DNA of 17,805 nt from Candidatus Cloacimonas sp. (GCA_035403355.1 DAONFA010000038.1:1-17805), one strand, 5' to 3'. Numbered from the stretch's first letter, positions 8,739 to 16,709 are shown. The notes: generated by a model from the letters alone, not told the origin. Program-made: numbers and translations.

Positions 8739-9020
8739 TGTAAGGACTGTTAAAAACGGTGTGTAAGCCCCTCGGGAAAAAGGTTGAGAGGGTTGAGAGG
8801 GTTGAGAGGGTTGAGAGGGTTGAGTAAAGCCCCTTAGGGCGACACATTGATAGCGACGGGTGCGTAAGCCCCTCGGAAAATGTAAGCCCCGATTTCTTTT
8901 TTTATTTTCTCTTGTTTGATCTTGCCTGCACCCAAAAATAACTGGGTTCAGGAAGGTTGACCTCCCGGACAACCACCTCCTATCCTTTTTATCCTATTCT
9001 TCTTTATGGATTTCCAACAA
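8739..9020. repeat. Repeat-rich intergenic region between addA and purS
   Basis: No credible gene lies here. The region combines four elements. GTAAGCCCC-type copies start near 8763, 8864 and 8882, with a GTAAAGCCCC variant at 8824. A 9-base minisatellite follows at 8782-8824. CCTGCACCCA (8925-8934) pairs with TGGGTTCAGG (8943-8952) with one mismatch. Then comes a palindrome, GGTTG / CAACC, beginning at 8954. T-rich sequence lies at 8890-8912 and TATCCT-type sequence at 8981-8996. Related blocks recur in the same order at 14138-14483. Confidence 0.6.
8782..8824. repeat. Minisatellite (GGTTGAGAG)n, 4.8 copies
   Basis: Four perfect 9-base copies of GGTTGAGAG at 8782, 8791, 8800 and 8809, then a partial GGTTGAG at 8818-8824. 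On the minus strand one frame would read a Ser-Gln-Pro repeat, but nothing else supports a gene there. One more GGTTGAGAG occurs at 14170-14178. Confidence 0.95.
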
Positions 9021-9025
9021 AACTA

Positions 9026-9054
9026 TTGACTAAAACCTCAAGCCAAAAGATAAG
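9026..9054 (+). promoter_or_regulatory. Candidate promoter of the purS operon
   Basis: TTGACT (9026-9031) and GATAAG (9049-9054) are 17 bases apart, giving five and four matches to the sigma70 consensus hexamers. Transcription would begin near 9061, leaving a leader of about 27 bases before the purS ATG, too short for a purine riboswitch. Inferred from consensus only. Confidence 0.4.
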
Positions 9055-9087
9055 GATAAATTGAGAAATAACTAATTGGAAAAAGCA

Positions 9088-9339
9088 ATGCTAAAAGCTA
9101 AAATTTTTGTGCAACTAAAAGCCAATGTCCTTGATCCGCAAGGCAAGGCAGTTACCAATTCTCTGCATAATCTGGGTTACGCAGATGTAGTTGAAACCCG
9201 CATCAGCAAATATATAGAAATGATATTTGGCAGTGAAGACAGAGAAAAGGTAACCAGCGAAGTGGAAAATATCTGTAACGACCTTTTAGCAAATCCTAAT
9301 ACCGAAACCTATCTTTACGAAATCGTTTCCATGGAGTAA
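9088..9339 (+). CDS. purS: Phosphoribosylformylglycinamidine synthase subunit PurS
   Basis: Small structural subunit of the three-part FGAM synthetase, bridging PurL and PurQ in the fourth step of purine biosynthesis in the cytosol. The protein from ATG 9088 (83 residues) begins MLKAKIFVQLKANVLDPQGKAV, matching the family opening (KAKVYVxLKxxVLDPQG), and ends with YEIVSME. An in-frame TTG at 9076 would add four residues but fits the family worse. The length is typical. The ribosome binding site is weak. The stop codon is four bases before the purQ start. Confidence 0.93.
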   Translation: MLKAKIFVQLKANVLDPQGKAVTNSLHNLGYADVVETRISKYIEMIFGSEDREKVTSEVENICNDLLANPNTETYLYEIVSME

Positions 9340-9343
9340 TGTT

Positions 9344-10027
9344 TTGCGCATCAGTGTAGTAACTTTTCCCGGTTCCAATTGTGATCACGATGCTTACCGG
9401 GTTTGCCAAAGCCGAGGTCATCAAACAAAACTTATCTGGCATAAAGATACGAACCTGGAAAATCCTGACCTGGTTATTTTACCGGGTGGTTTTTCTTATG
9501 GCGATTATCTTCGTTGTGGCGCTCTGGCAAGATTTTCTCCCATCGTAAAAGAAGTGATTGCCTTTGCCCAAAAAGGAGGTTTACTGCTCGGAATATGCAA
9601 CGGTTTTCAAATTTTAACGGAATGTGGTTTACTACCCGGCACTTTGTTGATGAACGCTTCGCTGCATTTTATTTGTCAGCATCAATTTGTGCGGGTAGAA
9701 ACAGCTGCCAGCCCTTTTACTACAGGCATTGGCAAAGGTAGAATCTTAGACCTTCCTGTAGCCCATAAAGAAGGTAATTTTTATATTGAATCCGATGGTT
9801 TAAAACAACTGCAAGATAACGACCAAATTCTTTTTCGCTATTGCAACAAGCTTGGCATTACGGATAGCGAAAGCAATCCCAATGGCTCGTTAGATAACAT
9901 TGCCGGCATTTGTAATGAACAGCGTAACATTTTAGGGATGATGCCTCATCCTGAACGCTCTGCCACAGATACGGTTTTAACTCAAGATGGAAGGTGGATT
10001 TTTGCCTCCTTGGAAAAAGCTCTTTAG
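9344..10027 (+). CDS. purQ: FGAM synthase glutaminase subunit PurQ
   Basis: Class I glutamine amidotransferase that releases ammonia from glutamine and passes it to PurL. The start is TTG at 9344, giving MRISVVTFPGSNCDHD, the usual PurQ N-terminus. GGAG at 9333-9336, inside the purS stop region, is the ribosome binding site. The catalytic triad is complete: C85 in GICNGFQ, H202 and E204 in MPHPER. GGFSYGDYLRCGALA is also characteristic. At 227 residues it has the standard length. PurL, the third subunit, does not follow as it does in many operons and must lie elsewhere. Confidence 0.96.
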   Translation: MRISVVTFPGSNCDHDAYRVCQSRGHQTKLIWHKDTNLENPDLVILPGGFSYGDYLRCGALARFSPIVKEVIAFAQKGGLLLGICNGFQILTECGLLPGTLLMNASLHFICQHQFVRVETAASPFTTGIGKGRILDLPVAHKEGNFYIESDGLKQLQDNDQILFRYCNKLGITDSESNPNGSLDNIAGICNEQRNILGMMPHPERSATDTVLTQDGRWIFASLEKAL

Positions 10028-10709
10028 CAGCTTCCTGAAACTGATAATTCCACCTGCCTGTCTGGTTTGTGGAAAGCGGCTGGAAGACCGCCATCAGGTT
10101 ATTTGCTCTGATTGTGAAACCAAGCTGTATTTAATGGAAGAAGGCACCTGTCCTGTTTGTGGTAGCATCAATCAGAATATTCCCTGCGAGGTCTGCGCTG
10201 AAAGCAATTTTGCCTTTGATTCCGCGATGTCTGTGTTTCACTATACAGGAACGGCTAAAGACCTGATTCATATTTTAAAATATGAGGGCTATACCTCACC
10301 GGCAGGATATTTTGCTTTACCCCTTGCAGAATTTATTGAAAGTAAACCGCAATTGATGAAGTATGACTTTCTTTGTGCTGTCCCTTTGCACAGAGTAAGG
10401 AAAAGAGAACGCGGATACAATCAATCCGATTTGATTGCTTATACGGTTGCCAAACTACTGGCTATGCCCTATTTGAACCCTGTGCAGCGTAAAATAAATA
10501 CTTTAAGCCAAACCCTGCTTTCTCGCGAACATAGAATAAAAAATCTAAGCGGCGCTTTCCAGGTAAAAGATAAAAGCAGGGTAGAAGGAAAAAATATTAT
10601 CCTGATTGACGATGTTTTCACCACCGGTAGCACTCTGAATGAAATTGCCAAAGCCCTTCGTTCAGCTGGAGCTGCAAAAATTTGCGCCATAACGGTTGCC
10701 CGAGCTTGA
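9987..10709 (+). CDS. comF: ComF-family phosphoribosyltransferase-like protein
   Basis: Member of the ComF/GntX family, linked to DNA uptake or recombination in some bacteria; its enzymatic activity is not established. Eight cysteines in four CxxC pairs (C25/C28, C40/C43, C55/C58, C67/C70) form the expected N-terminal zinc region. The type I phosphoribosyltransferase signature follows: PLHRVRKRERGYNQS in the middle and the PRPP loop IILIDDVFTTGST with D208/D209. The ATG at 9987 overlaps purQ by 41 bases; an in-frame TTG at 10002 preceded by AAGGTGG is an equally plausible start. The gene after it begins one base past its stop, so it sits inside the purSQ transcription unit. Confidence 0.9.
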   Translation: MEGGFLPPWKKLFSSFLKLIIPPACLVCGKRLEDRHQVICSDCETKLYLMEEGTCPVCGSINQNIPCEVCAESNFAFDSAMSVFHYTGTAKDLIHILKYEGYTSPAGYFALPLAEFIESKPQLMKYDFLCAVPLHRVRKRERGYNQSDLIAYTVAKLLAMPYLNPVQRKINTLSQTLLSREHRIKNLSGAFQVKDKSRVEGKNIILIDDVFTTGSTLNEIAKALRSAGAAKICAITVARA

Positions 10710-10710
10710 G

Positions 10711-11109
10711 ATGAATAAAGAATTTTGGGAAATTAGACCTGAGACCTCCGAAGGCGAAATAAACGAAATGCTTGAGAAGGTGGCAAAATTTATTGCCGAA
10801 CGGCATTTAGCTCCTGCAGGAATACTCCTTTTTGAATCCATCCGTCCGTTACACGGAATTGGAAGTCAGGCACTGTTTTTTATTTTACCGGTAGCGGAAA
10901 TCATATTTGATTCCAAAAAGTATCAGCAATTTGCCATTATGATGGAAGATGAAAACAACCTGAAGAAGCTTATTAAAAGAATGGATGAGCTGGACGAACT
11001 TTATAACCGGGAACGCAGAGAGCAAAACAAGCTGAAAAGACAGCACCGCAAAGCTAAAAGAAAGCTATTACTACAGAAAATTTTTAAGACCAAAAATAAA
11101 ACTGCTTGA
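10711..11109 (+). CDS. Unknown 132-residue basic protein upstream of mutL-like gene
   Basis: Product not recognised as a named family. From ATG 10711, one base after the comF stop, it has 132 residues; an in-frame TTG at 10696 would add five. The first third is acidic to mixed (EIRPETSEGEINEMLEKVAKFIAE). A short non-polar stretch follows (about 34-66: LAPAGILLFES, GSQALFFILPVAEIIF), too interrupted by charge for a sure membrane span. From about residue 80 it becomes a charged helix (ENNLKKLIKRMDELDELYNRERREQNKLKRQ) ending in a lysine/arginine-rich tail, likely coiled coil or nucleic-acid binding. I recall similar short proteins with an A-P-A-I-L-F-x-E core in anaerobes, but cannot confirm it here. 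Tight packing with comF and the mutL-like gene supports co-transcription. Confidence 0.75.
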   Translation: MNKEFWEIRPETSEGEINEMLEKVAKFIAERHLAPAGILLFESIRPLHGIGSQALFFILPVAEIIFDSKKYQQFAIMMEDENNLKKLIKRMDELDELYNRERREQNKLKRQHRKAKRKLLLQKIFKTKNKTA

Positions 11110-11124
11110 ATAAGTGGAGGATAT

Positions 11125-12987
11125 ATGCAATACGATGAGAAACGCCTTGCCCGTATTGTTGCTACTGATTGTGGCAGCACTACTACTAAGGCAATATTAA
11201 TTGAATGGGTGGATGGAGAATTTCGTCAAACCATTCGCGGGGAAGCTCCTACTACTGTAGAAGCACCCTTAAACGATGTTACTAAAGGTGTTATCAATGC
11301 CACTCAGGAATTGGAAGAACTGGCACGCTTGAAATATCACAATCCTAATATTAAATTTATGGAAAACGGGAAATTCGTAATCCCGCGGAAAGGTGATATT
11401 GGCGTTGATGCCTATGTATCAACATCTTCTGCGGGTGGCGGCTTGCAAATGATGGTAACCGGAGTTGTTGCTTCTATGACAGGTGAAAGCGCTGAAAGAG
11501 CAGCTTTAGGAGCTGGAGCAATTGTAATGGACCTGATTGCCAGTAACGATAAAAGAATGAACCACGAAAAGATTGAACGCATTCGTGAACTGAGACCCGA
11601 TATGATTTTAATGGCTGGTGGTGAAGATGGCGGCACAGTTAAACATGTAGTAGAAATGGCTGAATTAGTTGCCAGTGCAGACCCTAAACCCCGTCTTGGT
11701 TCAGCTTATAAACTGCCCGTTATCTATGCCGGTAATAAAGATGCCCGGGAAGAAATTATCAAAGCCCTCGGAGAAAAAGTAGATTTGATTATTACCGATA
11801 ACATTCGTCCCAAACTGGAAATTGAGAACCTTCTTCCTGCCCGGGAAAAGATTCATAACCTCTTTATGGAACATGTTATGAAACAGGCACCCGGCTATAA
11901 CAAACTGATGGAATGGACGGTTGGTCCTGACCACGAACAAGTTCCCATTATGCCAACTCCGGCAGCCGTGGGAAATATTATGCAGGCAATTGCTAAAGAT
12001 GAAAATATTGAGGTTGTGGGTGTTGATATCGGTGGCGCTACAACTGATGTCTTCAGTGTTTTTACCAAGGATTTTATTTTTAACCGCACAGTTAGTGCCA
12101 ATTTGGGTTTAAGTTACAGTATTTCCAATGTGCTGGCTTCTGCGGGACTGGAAAATATTATGCGCTGGGTGCCTTTTGATATTGATGAAAGCGAACTGCG
12201 CAATATGATTAAAAACAAGATGATTCGTCCTACTACGATTCCTTCCCTGTTAGAAGAACTTGTTCTGGAACAGGCAATTGCCAAAGAAGCATTGCGTTTG
12301 GCTTTTGAACAGCATAAATCCTTTGCCAGCTCTTTAAAAGGAATGCAAAAACAGCGCGATATTTCGGAGGCATTTTCTCAATCCGTTTCCGGCGAAACAA
12401 TTGTGAATATGATGACGCTTAACCTCCTGGTTGGCAGTGGAGGTGTTCTTTCCCATGCTCCCCGCCGAAACCAAACTGTTCTAATGTTAATTGATGCTTT
12501 TCTCCCCGAAGGCATTACCCGTCTTTCCGTAGATAGCATTTTTATGATGCCGCATTTGGGTGTGCTTTCTGAAATTAGTGCTAAAGCAGCTACTGAGGTT
12601 TTCCGTAAGGATTGTATGGTATATTTGGGAACCTGTGTAGCCCCCGTTGGTAAATGCAAGATTGGTAAACCGGCTCTTTATGCCAAACTGGAATTACCCG
12701 ATGGCACTGTTTTTGAAGAAGATATTCCTTTTGGTGAAATGCGTTTAATTCCCTGCGGAGTAGGCCAAATAGCTAAAGCAACACTGAAAACGCATAGTGG
12801 CTTGATTCTGGATAGCGAAAAGAAGAAAGAAATGACCGTTGACCTTTATGGTGGAGTTGTCGGCATCGTTTTAGATACCAGAGGGCGTCAACCCTTTGTT
12901 CTTCCAGCAGATAAAACAGAACGCATTGCCGCTCTTAAAAAGTGGATGAAAGAACTGAAAATTTACCCGGAACATATTTTGTCATAG
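11125..12987 (+). CDS. MutL/GlmL-family ASKHA ATPase (B12 mutase accessory)
   Basis: Belongs to the glutamate mutase MutL (GlmL) family, proposed chaperones or reactivators of coenzyme-B12-dependent mutases and aminomutases; it is unrelated to mismatch-repair MutL. The actin/Hsp70-like fold is shown by phosphate loop 1, DCGSTTTK (D15-K22), the MAGGEDGG segment (163-170), and phosphate loop 2, DIGGATTD (D301-D308). GSGGVLSHAPRR and CGVGQIAKA lie in the C-terminal half. At 620 residues it exceeds classical GlmL of about 460, having an extra C-terminal region. GGAGG at 11116-11120 serves the ATG. The next gene's AGGAGG overlaps its stop codon, so the two are coupled. No mutase gene is in view, so the client is unknown. 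Confidence 0.85.
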   Translation: MQYDEKRLARIVATDCGSTTTKAILIEWVDGEFRQTIRGEAPTTVEAPLNDVTKGVINATQELEELARLKYHNPNIKFMENGKFVIPRKGDIGVDAYVSTSSAGGGLQMMVTGVVASMTGESAERAALGAGAIVMDLIASNDKRMNHEKIERIRELRPDMILMAGGEDGGTVKHVVEMAELVASADPKPRLGSAYKLPVIYAGNKDAREEIIKALGEKVDLIITDNIRPKLEIENLLPAREKIHNLFMEHVMKQAPGYNKLMEWTVGPDHEQVPIMPTPAAVGNIMQAIAKDENIEVVGVDIGGATTDVFSVFTKDFIFNRTVSANLGLSYSISNVLASAGLENIMRWVPFDIDESELRNMIKNKMIRPTTIPSLLEELVLEQAIAKEALRLAFEQHKSFASSLKGMQKQRDISEAFSQSVSGETIVNMMTLNLLVGSGGVLSHAPRRNQTVLMLIDAFLPEGITRLSVDSIFMMPHLGVLSEISAKAATEVFRKDCMVYLGTCVAPVGKCKIGKPALYAKLELPDGTVFEEDIPFGEMRLIPCGVGQIAKATLKTHSGLILDSEKKKEMTVDLYGGVVGIVLDTRGRQPFVLPADKTERIAALKKWMKELKIYPEHILS

Positions 12988-12996
12988 GAGGATAAA

Positions 12997-14127
12997 ATGG
13001 GACAAGCTTATTCTGCCGGTTTAACCGTTACCGATAACATCATACTGCATAAAGAACGCATCCTCCCTCTCAAGGGTCAGGTGCTTGTAAAAAAAGGCGA
13101 TAAAGTAAAAGCTGAGGATGTAGTTGCCGAAACCTTATTACCAGGCAAAGTATTACCTTTCAATCTTGCCAATAAACTTGGCGTAACTCCCCAGCAATTA
13201 GTAAATTATATAAAAATCCAGCCGGGAGATAAAATCACTAAAAAGACCGTCTTAGCCGAAACAAAGGGTCTTTTCGGACTGGGAATAATGAAAACGGAAG
13301 TTCTATCCCCCATTGAAGGTGAAGTGGAAAATATTTCTTCCGTAACAGGCCAAATCTTACTCCGCGAACCACGCATTCCGGTTCAGGTGAAGGCATTCAT
13401 TGATGGCTTGGTTACCGATATTATAGAAGACGAAGGTGTAATCATTGAAAATAAAAGTGCTTATGTTCAAGGGATTTTTGGTCTTGGAGGAGAAACCTTC
13501 GGCGAATTGAAAATGATAGCAGATAGCCCTGATGATGAATTGGATGTTGCCAAAATTGATGCTTCCTGTGCAGGTAAAATAATTGTTGCCGGTGCTTTTG
13601 CACCTTATCATGCTATTGATATTGCTCGCAAAAATGGAGTTAAAGCTATTATTACCGGCGGTATAGACGATCAGGATATTAAAAAACTGCTCGGTTATGA
13701 TATCGGCGTTGCCATTACCGGACACGAAAACATCGGAATTACCATCGTTTGCACCGAGGGCTTTGGCAGAATTAATATGGCACAAAAGACATTTAATTTG
13801 TTAAAGCGCTTTGAGGGCTATAAAACCTCCATCCATGGCAAAACCCAAATCCGCGCTGGAGTTATTCGTCCCGAAATTATTATTCCCCTGGAGTTTGAAG
13901 AACAGGAACTGGTCGCTAAAGAAGAAACTATGCCGGTTTTGGAAATAGGAACAGTTATCAGGATTATCCGCCAACCCCATTTCGGACGCATTGCTAAAGT
14001 TACGGCTCTGCCCGAAGAACTTACCAAAGTAGAATCGGAAACCCTTGTTCGTGTTCTGGAAGCAGAATTTGAGGACGGTTCTAAGGTTTCTTTACCTCGC
14101 GCCAATGTGGAAGTGATAGAATCCTAA
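12997..14127 (+). CDS. Unknown protein, barrel-sandwich-like and KOW-like
   Basis: I cannot assign a named function. The 376-residue protein opens with LPLKGQVLVKKGDKVKAEDVVAET (23-46) and PGDKITKKTVLAE (76-88), then SPIEGEVENISSVTGQILLRE (104-124). This rhythm of glycine turns and short strands resembles biotinyl/lipoyl or RnfC-type barrel-sandwich domains; no biotinylated MKM-like lysine motif is present. The middle (192-300) has alternating strands and helices: GKIIVAGAFAPYHAIDIARKNGVKAIITGG, GVAITGHENIGITIVCTEGFG. The end, IGTVIRIIRQPHFGRIAKVTALPEEL (317-342), looks like a KOW motif. There is no signal peptide or membrane segment. AGGAGG (12986-12991), overlapping the preceding stop, drives its ATG, so it is probably produced together with the MutL-like ATPase. 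It ends the operon. Confidence 0.8.
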   Translation: MGQAYSAGLTVTDNIILHKERILPLKGQVLVKKGDKVKAEDVVAETLLPGKVLPFNLANKLGVTPQQLVNYIKIQPGDKITKKTVLAETKGLFGLGIMKTEVLSPIEGEVENISSVTGQILLREPRIPVQVKAFIDGLVTDIIEDEGVIIENKSAYVQGIFGLGGETFGELKMIADSPDDELDVAKIDASCAGKIIVAGAFAPYHAIDIARKNGVKAIITGGIDDQDIKKLLGYDIGVAITGHENIGITIVCTEGFGRINMAQKTFNLLKRFEGYKTSIHGKTQIRAGVIRPEIIIPLEFEEQELVAKEETMPVLEIGTVIRIIRQPHFGRIAKVTALPEELTKVESETLVRVLEAEFEDGSKVSLPRANVEVIES

Positions 14128-14192
14128 ACAAAAGATATTAGCCCCGGAGGGCAGTATTCTATGCCTGCTGGTTGAGAGGGTTTAATAACGGA

Positions 14193-14353
14193 AGGTTGAC
14201 ATCCTCGTCAACCTGCGGTATTAAACAATCAAGAATGCGGAGCTTCAGCAAGCTCCGGTACACAGTTGACATCCTTGTCAACCTGCGGTATAAACAATCA
14301 AGAATGCGGAGCTTCAGCGAGCTCCGGTACACAGTTGACATCCTCGTCAACCT
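14193..14353. repeat. Hairpin-bearing 70-base repeats, 2.3 copies
   Basis: Units at 14195-14264 and 14265-14333 plus a partial third at 14334-14353. Each unit has two hairpins. Hairpin A is GTTGAC / GTCAAC around a six-base loop (14195-14212, 14265-14282, 14334-14351). Hairpin B is CGGAGCTT, loop CAGC, then AAGCTCCG (14238-14257), with a G:U closing pair in the second copy (14307-14326). The units lie between convergent genes and could act as a two-way terminator or a REP-like palindromic element. Short frames across them repeat with the unit and are not genes. Confidence 0.9.
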
Positions 14354-14381
14354 TGGATCACCAAATCAGACCTAAAAAAAT

Positions 14382-14483
14382 CCTGTAAATCCCTGTCATC
14401 CTGTTCATCCCAGACCTATTCTTTTATCCTCAAAACCTGTAAATCCCTATCATCCTGTTCATCCCAGACCTATTCATTTATCC
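14382..14483. repeat. 54-base tandem repeat (CCTGTAAATCCCT type)
   Basis: Copy 1 at 14382-14435 and copy 2 from 14436 share CCTGTAAATCCCT, ATCATCCTGTTCATCCCAGA and ACCTATTC blocks with few differences. Weaker similarity continues past 14483 into the last codons of the copper ATPase gene on the minus strand, whose TAA stop (14478-14480) falls inside copy 2. Repeats of this ATCCTGT/TTCATCC flavour are common in intergenic DNA of several environmental phyla, by general recall. No gene is encoded here. Confidence 0.85.
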
Positions 14484-16709
14484 ATCAAATCCGTGTAGCT
14501 TATTTTCTTTCCGTTTCAGTAGATTGGCATTTGTAACCACTGTTACGCTGCTGAAAGCCATTGCCATTTCCGCAATTACCGGATGCAAGACCCCAAATGC
14601 TGCTAAGGGAATCGCAATCAAATTATAGAAAAAAGCCCAGAACAAATTTTGTTTAATTTTGGTAAAGGTCTTTCGGGAAAGTTCTATCGCCATTGGAATC
14701 AGTTTCAGATCGTTATGCAGGAGGGTTATATCTGCCGTCTCAATGGCAATATCGGTTCCCAAACTCATTGCAAAGCCAATATCTGCCTGTTTTAAAGCAG
14801 GAGCATCGTTAATGCCATCCCCCACCATTCCAACTACTAAACCTCTTTCCTGTAATTCCTTAATTTTCATTGCTTTATCGCCAGGTAGAACAGGAGCCAG
14901 CACTTCTTGAATACCGCATTTTTCAGCAATAGCGATAGCTGTTTTTTCCTGGTCTCCACTAACCATAATGCTTTTAATTCCTCTATTCTTCAAATCGGCA
15001 ATCACTTCGGCAGCGTTATCTTTAATTGTATCAGCAAGATAGAACCAGGCAAGCAATTCCCCTTCTGTTGCCAGTCCAATTTGGGTGGCATAGTTTAGTG
15101 ATTCTTCAGTAAAGGATTTCAGGGCTATTCCCTCTTCCTGCAGAAAGTCCGCACTACCCAAAAGATATTGTTTTCCGTATATTTTGCCTTTAACTCCTTT
15201 GCCGGGGATAGCAATAAAATCCTCCCGCACAGGTAGTTCCATAGTATTTGTCGCTTTCACGAATGCCACAGCTAAGGGATGTTCTGATGCCTGTTCCAAG
15301 GCAGCTGCAAGCGTTAAATTTTCCTTTTCAGTTCCCTGGAAACAAGCTGTCTTAAGCAATTGCAGAACGCCATTAGTCAAAGTTCCCGTTTTGTCAAAAA
15401 TCATTGTATTCAGTTCTCGCATTCTTTGTAATGCTTCGCCGTTGCGAATTAAAATCCCTTTTTTGGCTCCCAATCCACTTCCCACCATTAAAGCGGTAGG
15501 AGTTGCCAAACCCAGTGCACAAGGACAGGCAATTACCAAAGTTGCGATGGAAGCCATCAAGGCAGCTGCCAAACCTTTTACTGGAACCTGCAAGGGAATA
15601 ACGCTTATGATAACAGAAGCAAGACCTTGCATTGTATCGGGAAAAAGCATCCACACCGCAAAAACAAGCACTGCCAAACATAGCACCACGGGAACAAAAA
15701 CAGCTGTTATCTTATCTGCCAGCAATTGAATAGGCACTTTAGAATGCTGTGCTTCGCTAACCATCTGTATCACTTGTGCCAGAAAGGTCTCTTTTCCTAC
15801 TTTGGTTGCCTGCACTTCCAGATAGCCATCAAGGTTGATTGTTGCCCCTAACACATTATCATTCGGCTTTTTAGCCACCGGAAGGGACTCCCCTGTTGCC
15901 ATTGACTCATTTACTGAACTGCTTCCTTTAACGATAATCCCGTCAGTAGGAATTTTTGCTCCGGGCTTAACGATAAATATATCTCCCGCTTTCAGTTGGC
16001 TAATGGGAATTTCTTTTTCTGTGCCCGCATCCAGAATAATTGCCGTTTTAGCTCCCAAACCTATTAGCTTTCTAATTGCTTCCGAAGCAGTCCCTTTCGC
16101 TTTTGCCTCCAGATAACGACCGGTTAAATGAAAAGAGATAATCATCGCGGCAATACCGGCAAAACTATTTGCCGCAATGTCTTTTATGAACAGAGATAGA
16201 GGAGCTGCCAGCAAAGAAGCGATTGTGCCCATTGCAATTAGCACATCCATATTGGCACTGCCGCTTTTAACTGATTTGTAGGCAGATAGATATACGCTTC
16301 TTGCCGGGAAAATCATCGCCAGCAAACTTAATATCACCATCAGCCAGGCATCTATCTGTTCGCTAAAAATTGCTCTTCCCAAAAGCATATCGGGAATCAT
16401 TAACACTAAGACCAAAGCGGTAATCAACCAGGAAAGCCCCATTTTCTTTTTTGCTGTCTGCATTTGGCGGATTTGCTCCAGTTCTTTATCTGCTTCTGTC
16501 TCTTTCACATTAAAGCCAATTTTTTCAATTGCCTGCTTAAAATCAGCAAGCGTTAATTGCTTGTCATCGTAAACAATGTATGCTTCTTCCAGAGCGAGAT
16601 TTACATTTGCCTCGCTAACACCTTTCAGTTGTGATAGTGTTTTTTCAGCTCGCGCACTGCAAGCAGCGCAATGCATTCCTTCAATACCAAGAGTGATTTT
16701 CCTTTGCAT
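14478..16709 (-). CDS. copA: Copper-type P1B ATPase
   Basis: Membrane pump that uses ATP to export monovalent copper (possibly silver) from the cytosol. Order of parts: one N-terminal metal-binding domain with GMHCAAC (C14, C17), eight predicted membrane segments, the actuator TGES loop, the CPC metal site (C395-P396-C397), DKTGT with phosphorylated D439, the nucleotide-binding SEHPLA (H477), and the hinge GDGINDAP near 630-637. The last segments carry YN and MAFSSVTVVTN, the residues expected of Cu(I) pumps rather than Zn/Cd pumps. At 743 residues it has normal length. AAAAGGATG lies about nine bases before the ATG. No CopZ chaperone or CsoR/CueR regulator is adjacent. Its 3' end overlaps the 54-base repeat array. 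Confidence 0.95.
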   Translation of the reverse strand: MQRKITLGIEGMHCAACSARAEKTLSQLKGVSEANVNLALEEAYIVYDDKQLTLADFKQAIEKIGFNVKETEADKELEQIRQMQTAKKKMGLSWLITALVLVLMIPDMLLGRAIFSEQIDAWLMVILSLLAMIFPARSVYLSAYKSVKSGSANMDVLIAMGTIASLLAAPLSLFIKDIAANSFAGIAAMIISFHLTGRYLEAKAKGTASEAIRKLIGLGAKTAIILDAGTEKEIPISQLKAGDIFIVKPGAKIPTDGIIVKGSSSVNESMATGESLPVAKKPNDNVLGATINLDGYLEVQATKVGKETFLAQVIQMVSEAQHSKVPIQLLADKITAVFVPVVLCLAVLVFAVWMLFPDTMQGLASVIISVIPLQVPVKGLAAALMASIATLVIACPCALGLATPTALMVGSGLGAKKGILIRNGEALQRMRELNTMIFDKTGTLTNGVLQLLKTACFQGTEKENLTLAAALEQASEHPLAVAFVKATNTMELPVREDFIAIPGKGVKGKIYGKQYLLGSADFLQEEGIALKSFTEESLNYATQIGLATEGELLAWFYLADTIKDNAAEVIADLKNRGIKSIMVSGDQEKTAIAIAEKCGIQEVLAPVLPGDKAMKIKELQERGLVVGMVGDGINDAPALKQADIGFAMSLGTDIAIETADITLLHNDLKLIPMAIELSRKTFTKIKQNLFWAFFYNLIAIPLAAFGVLHPVIAEMAMAFSSVTVVTNANLLKRKENKLHGFDG

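Noticed and set aside
8679..8972. Minus-strand 97-residue frame with a Ser-Gln-Pro repeat
   Set aside because: It arises from the GGTTGAGAG minisatellite and overlaps the addA end; there is no family resemblance and no ribosome binding site.
11110..11124. Cobalamin riboswitch before the MutL-like gene
   Set aside because: Only 15 bases separate the genes, and they contain the ribosome binding site.
14159..14375. Short frames on both strands with repeated peptide segments
   Set aside because: They are translations of the hairpin repeat units; the 70/69-base spacing shifts the frame and the stems explain the structure.
14193..14483. CRISPR array
   Set aside because: Repeats are adjacent with no unique spacers, the unit sizes are wrong, and there are no cas genes.
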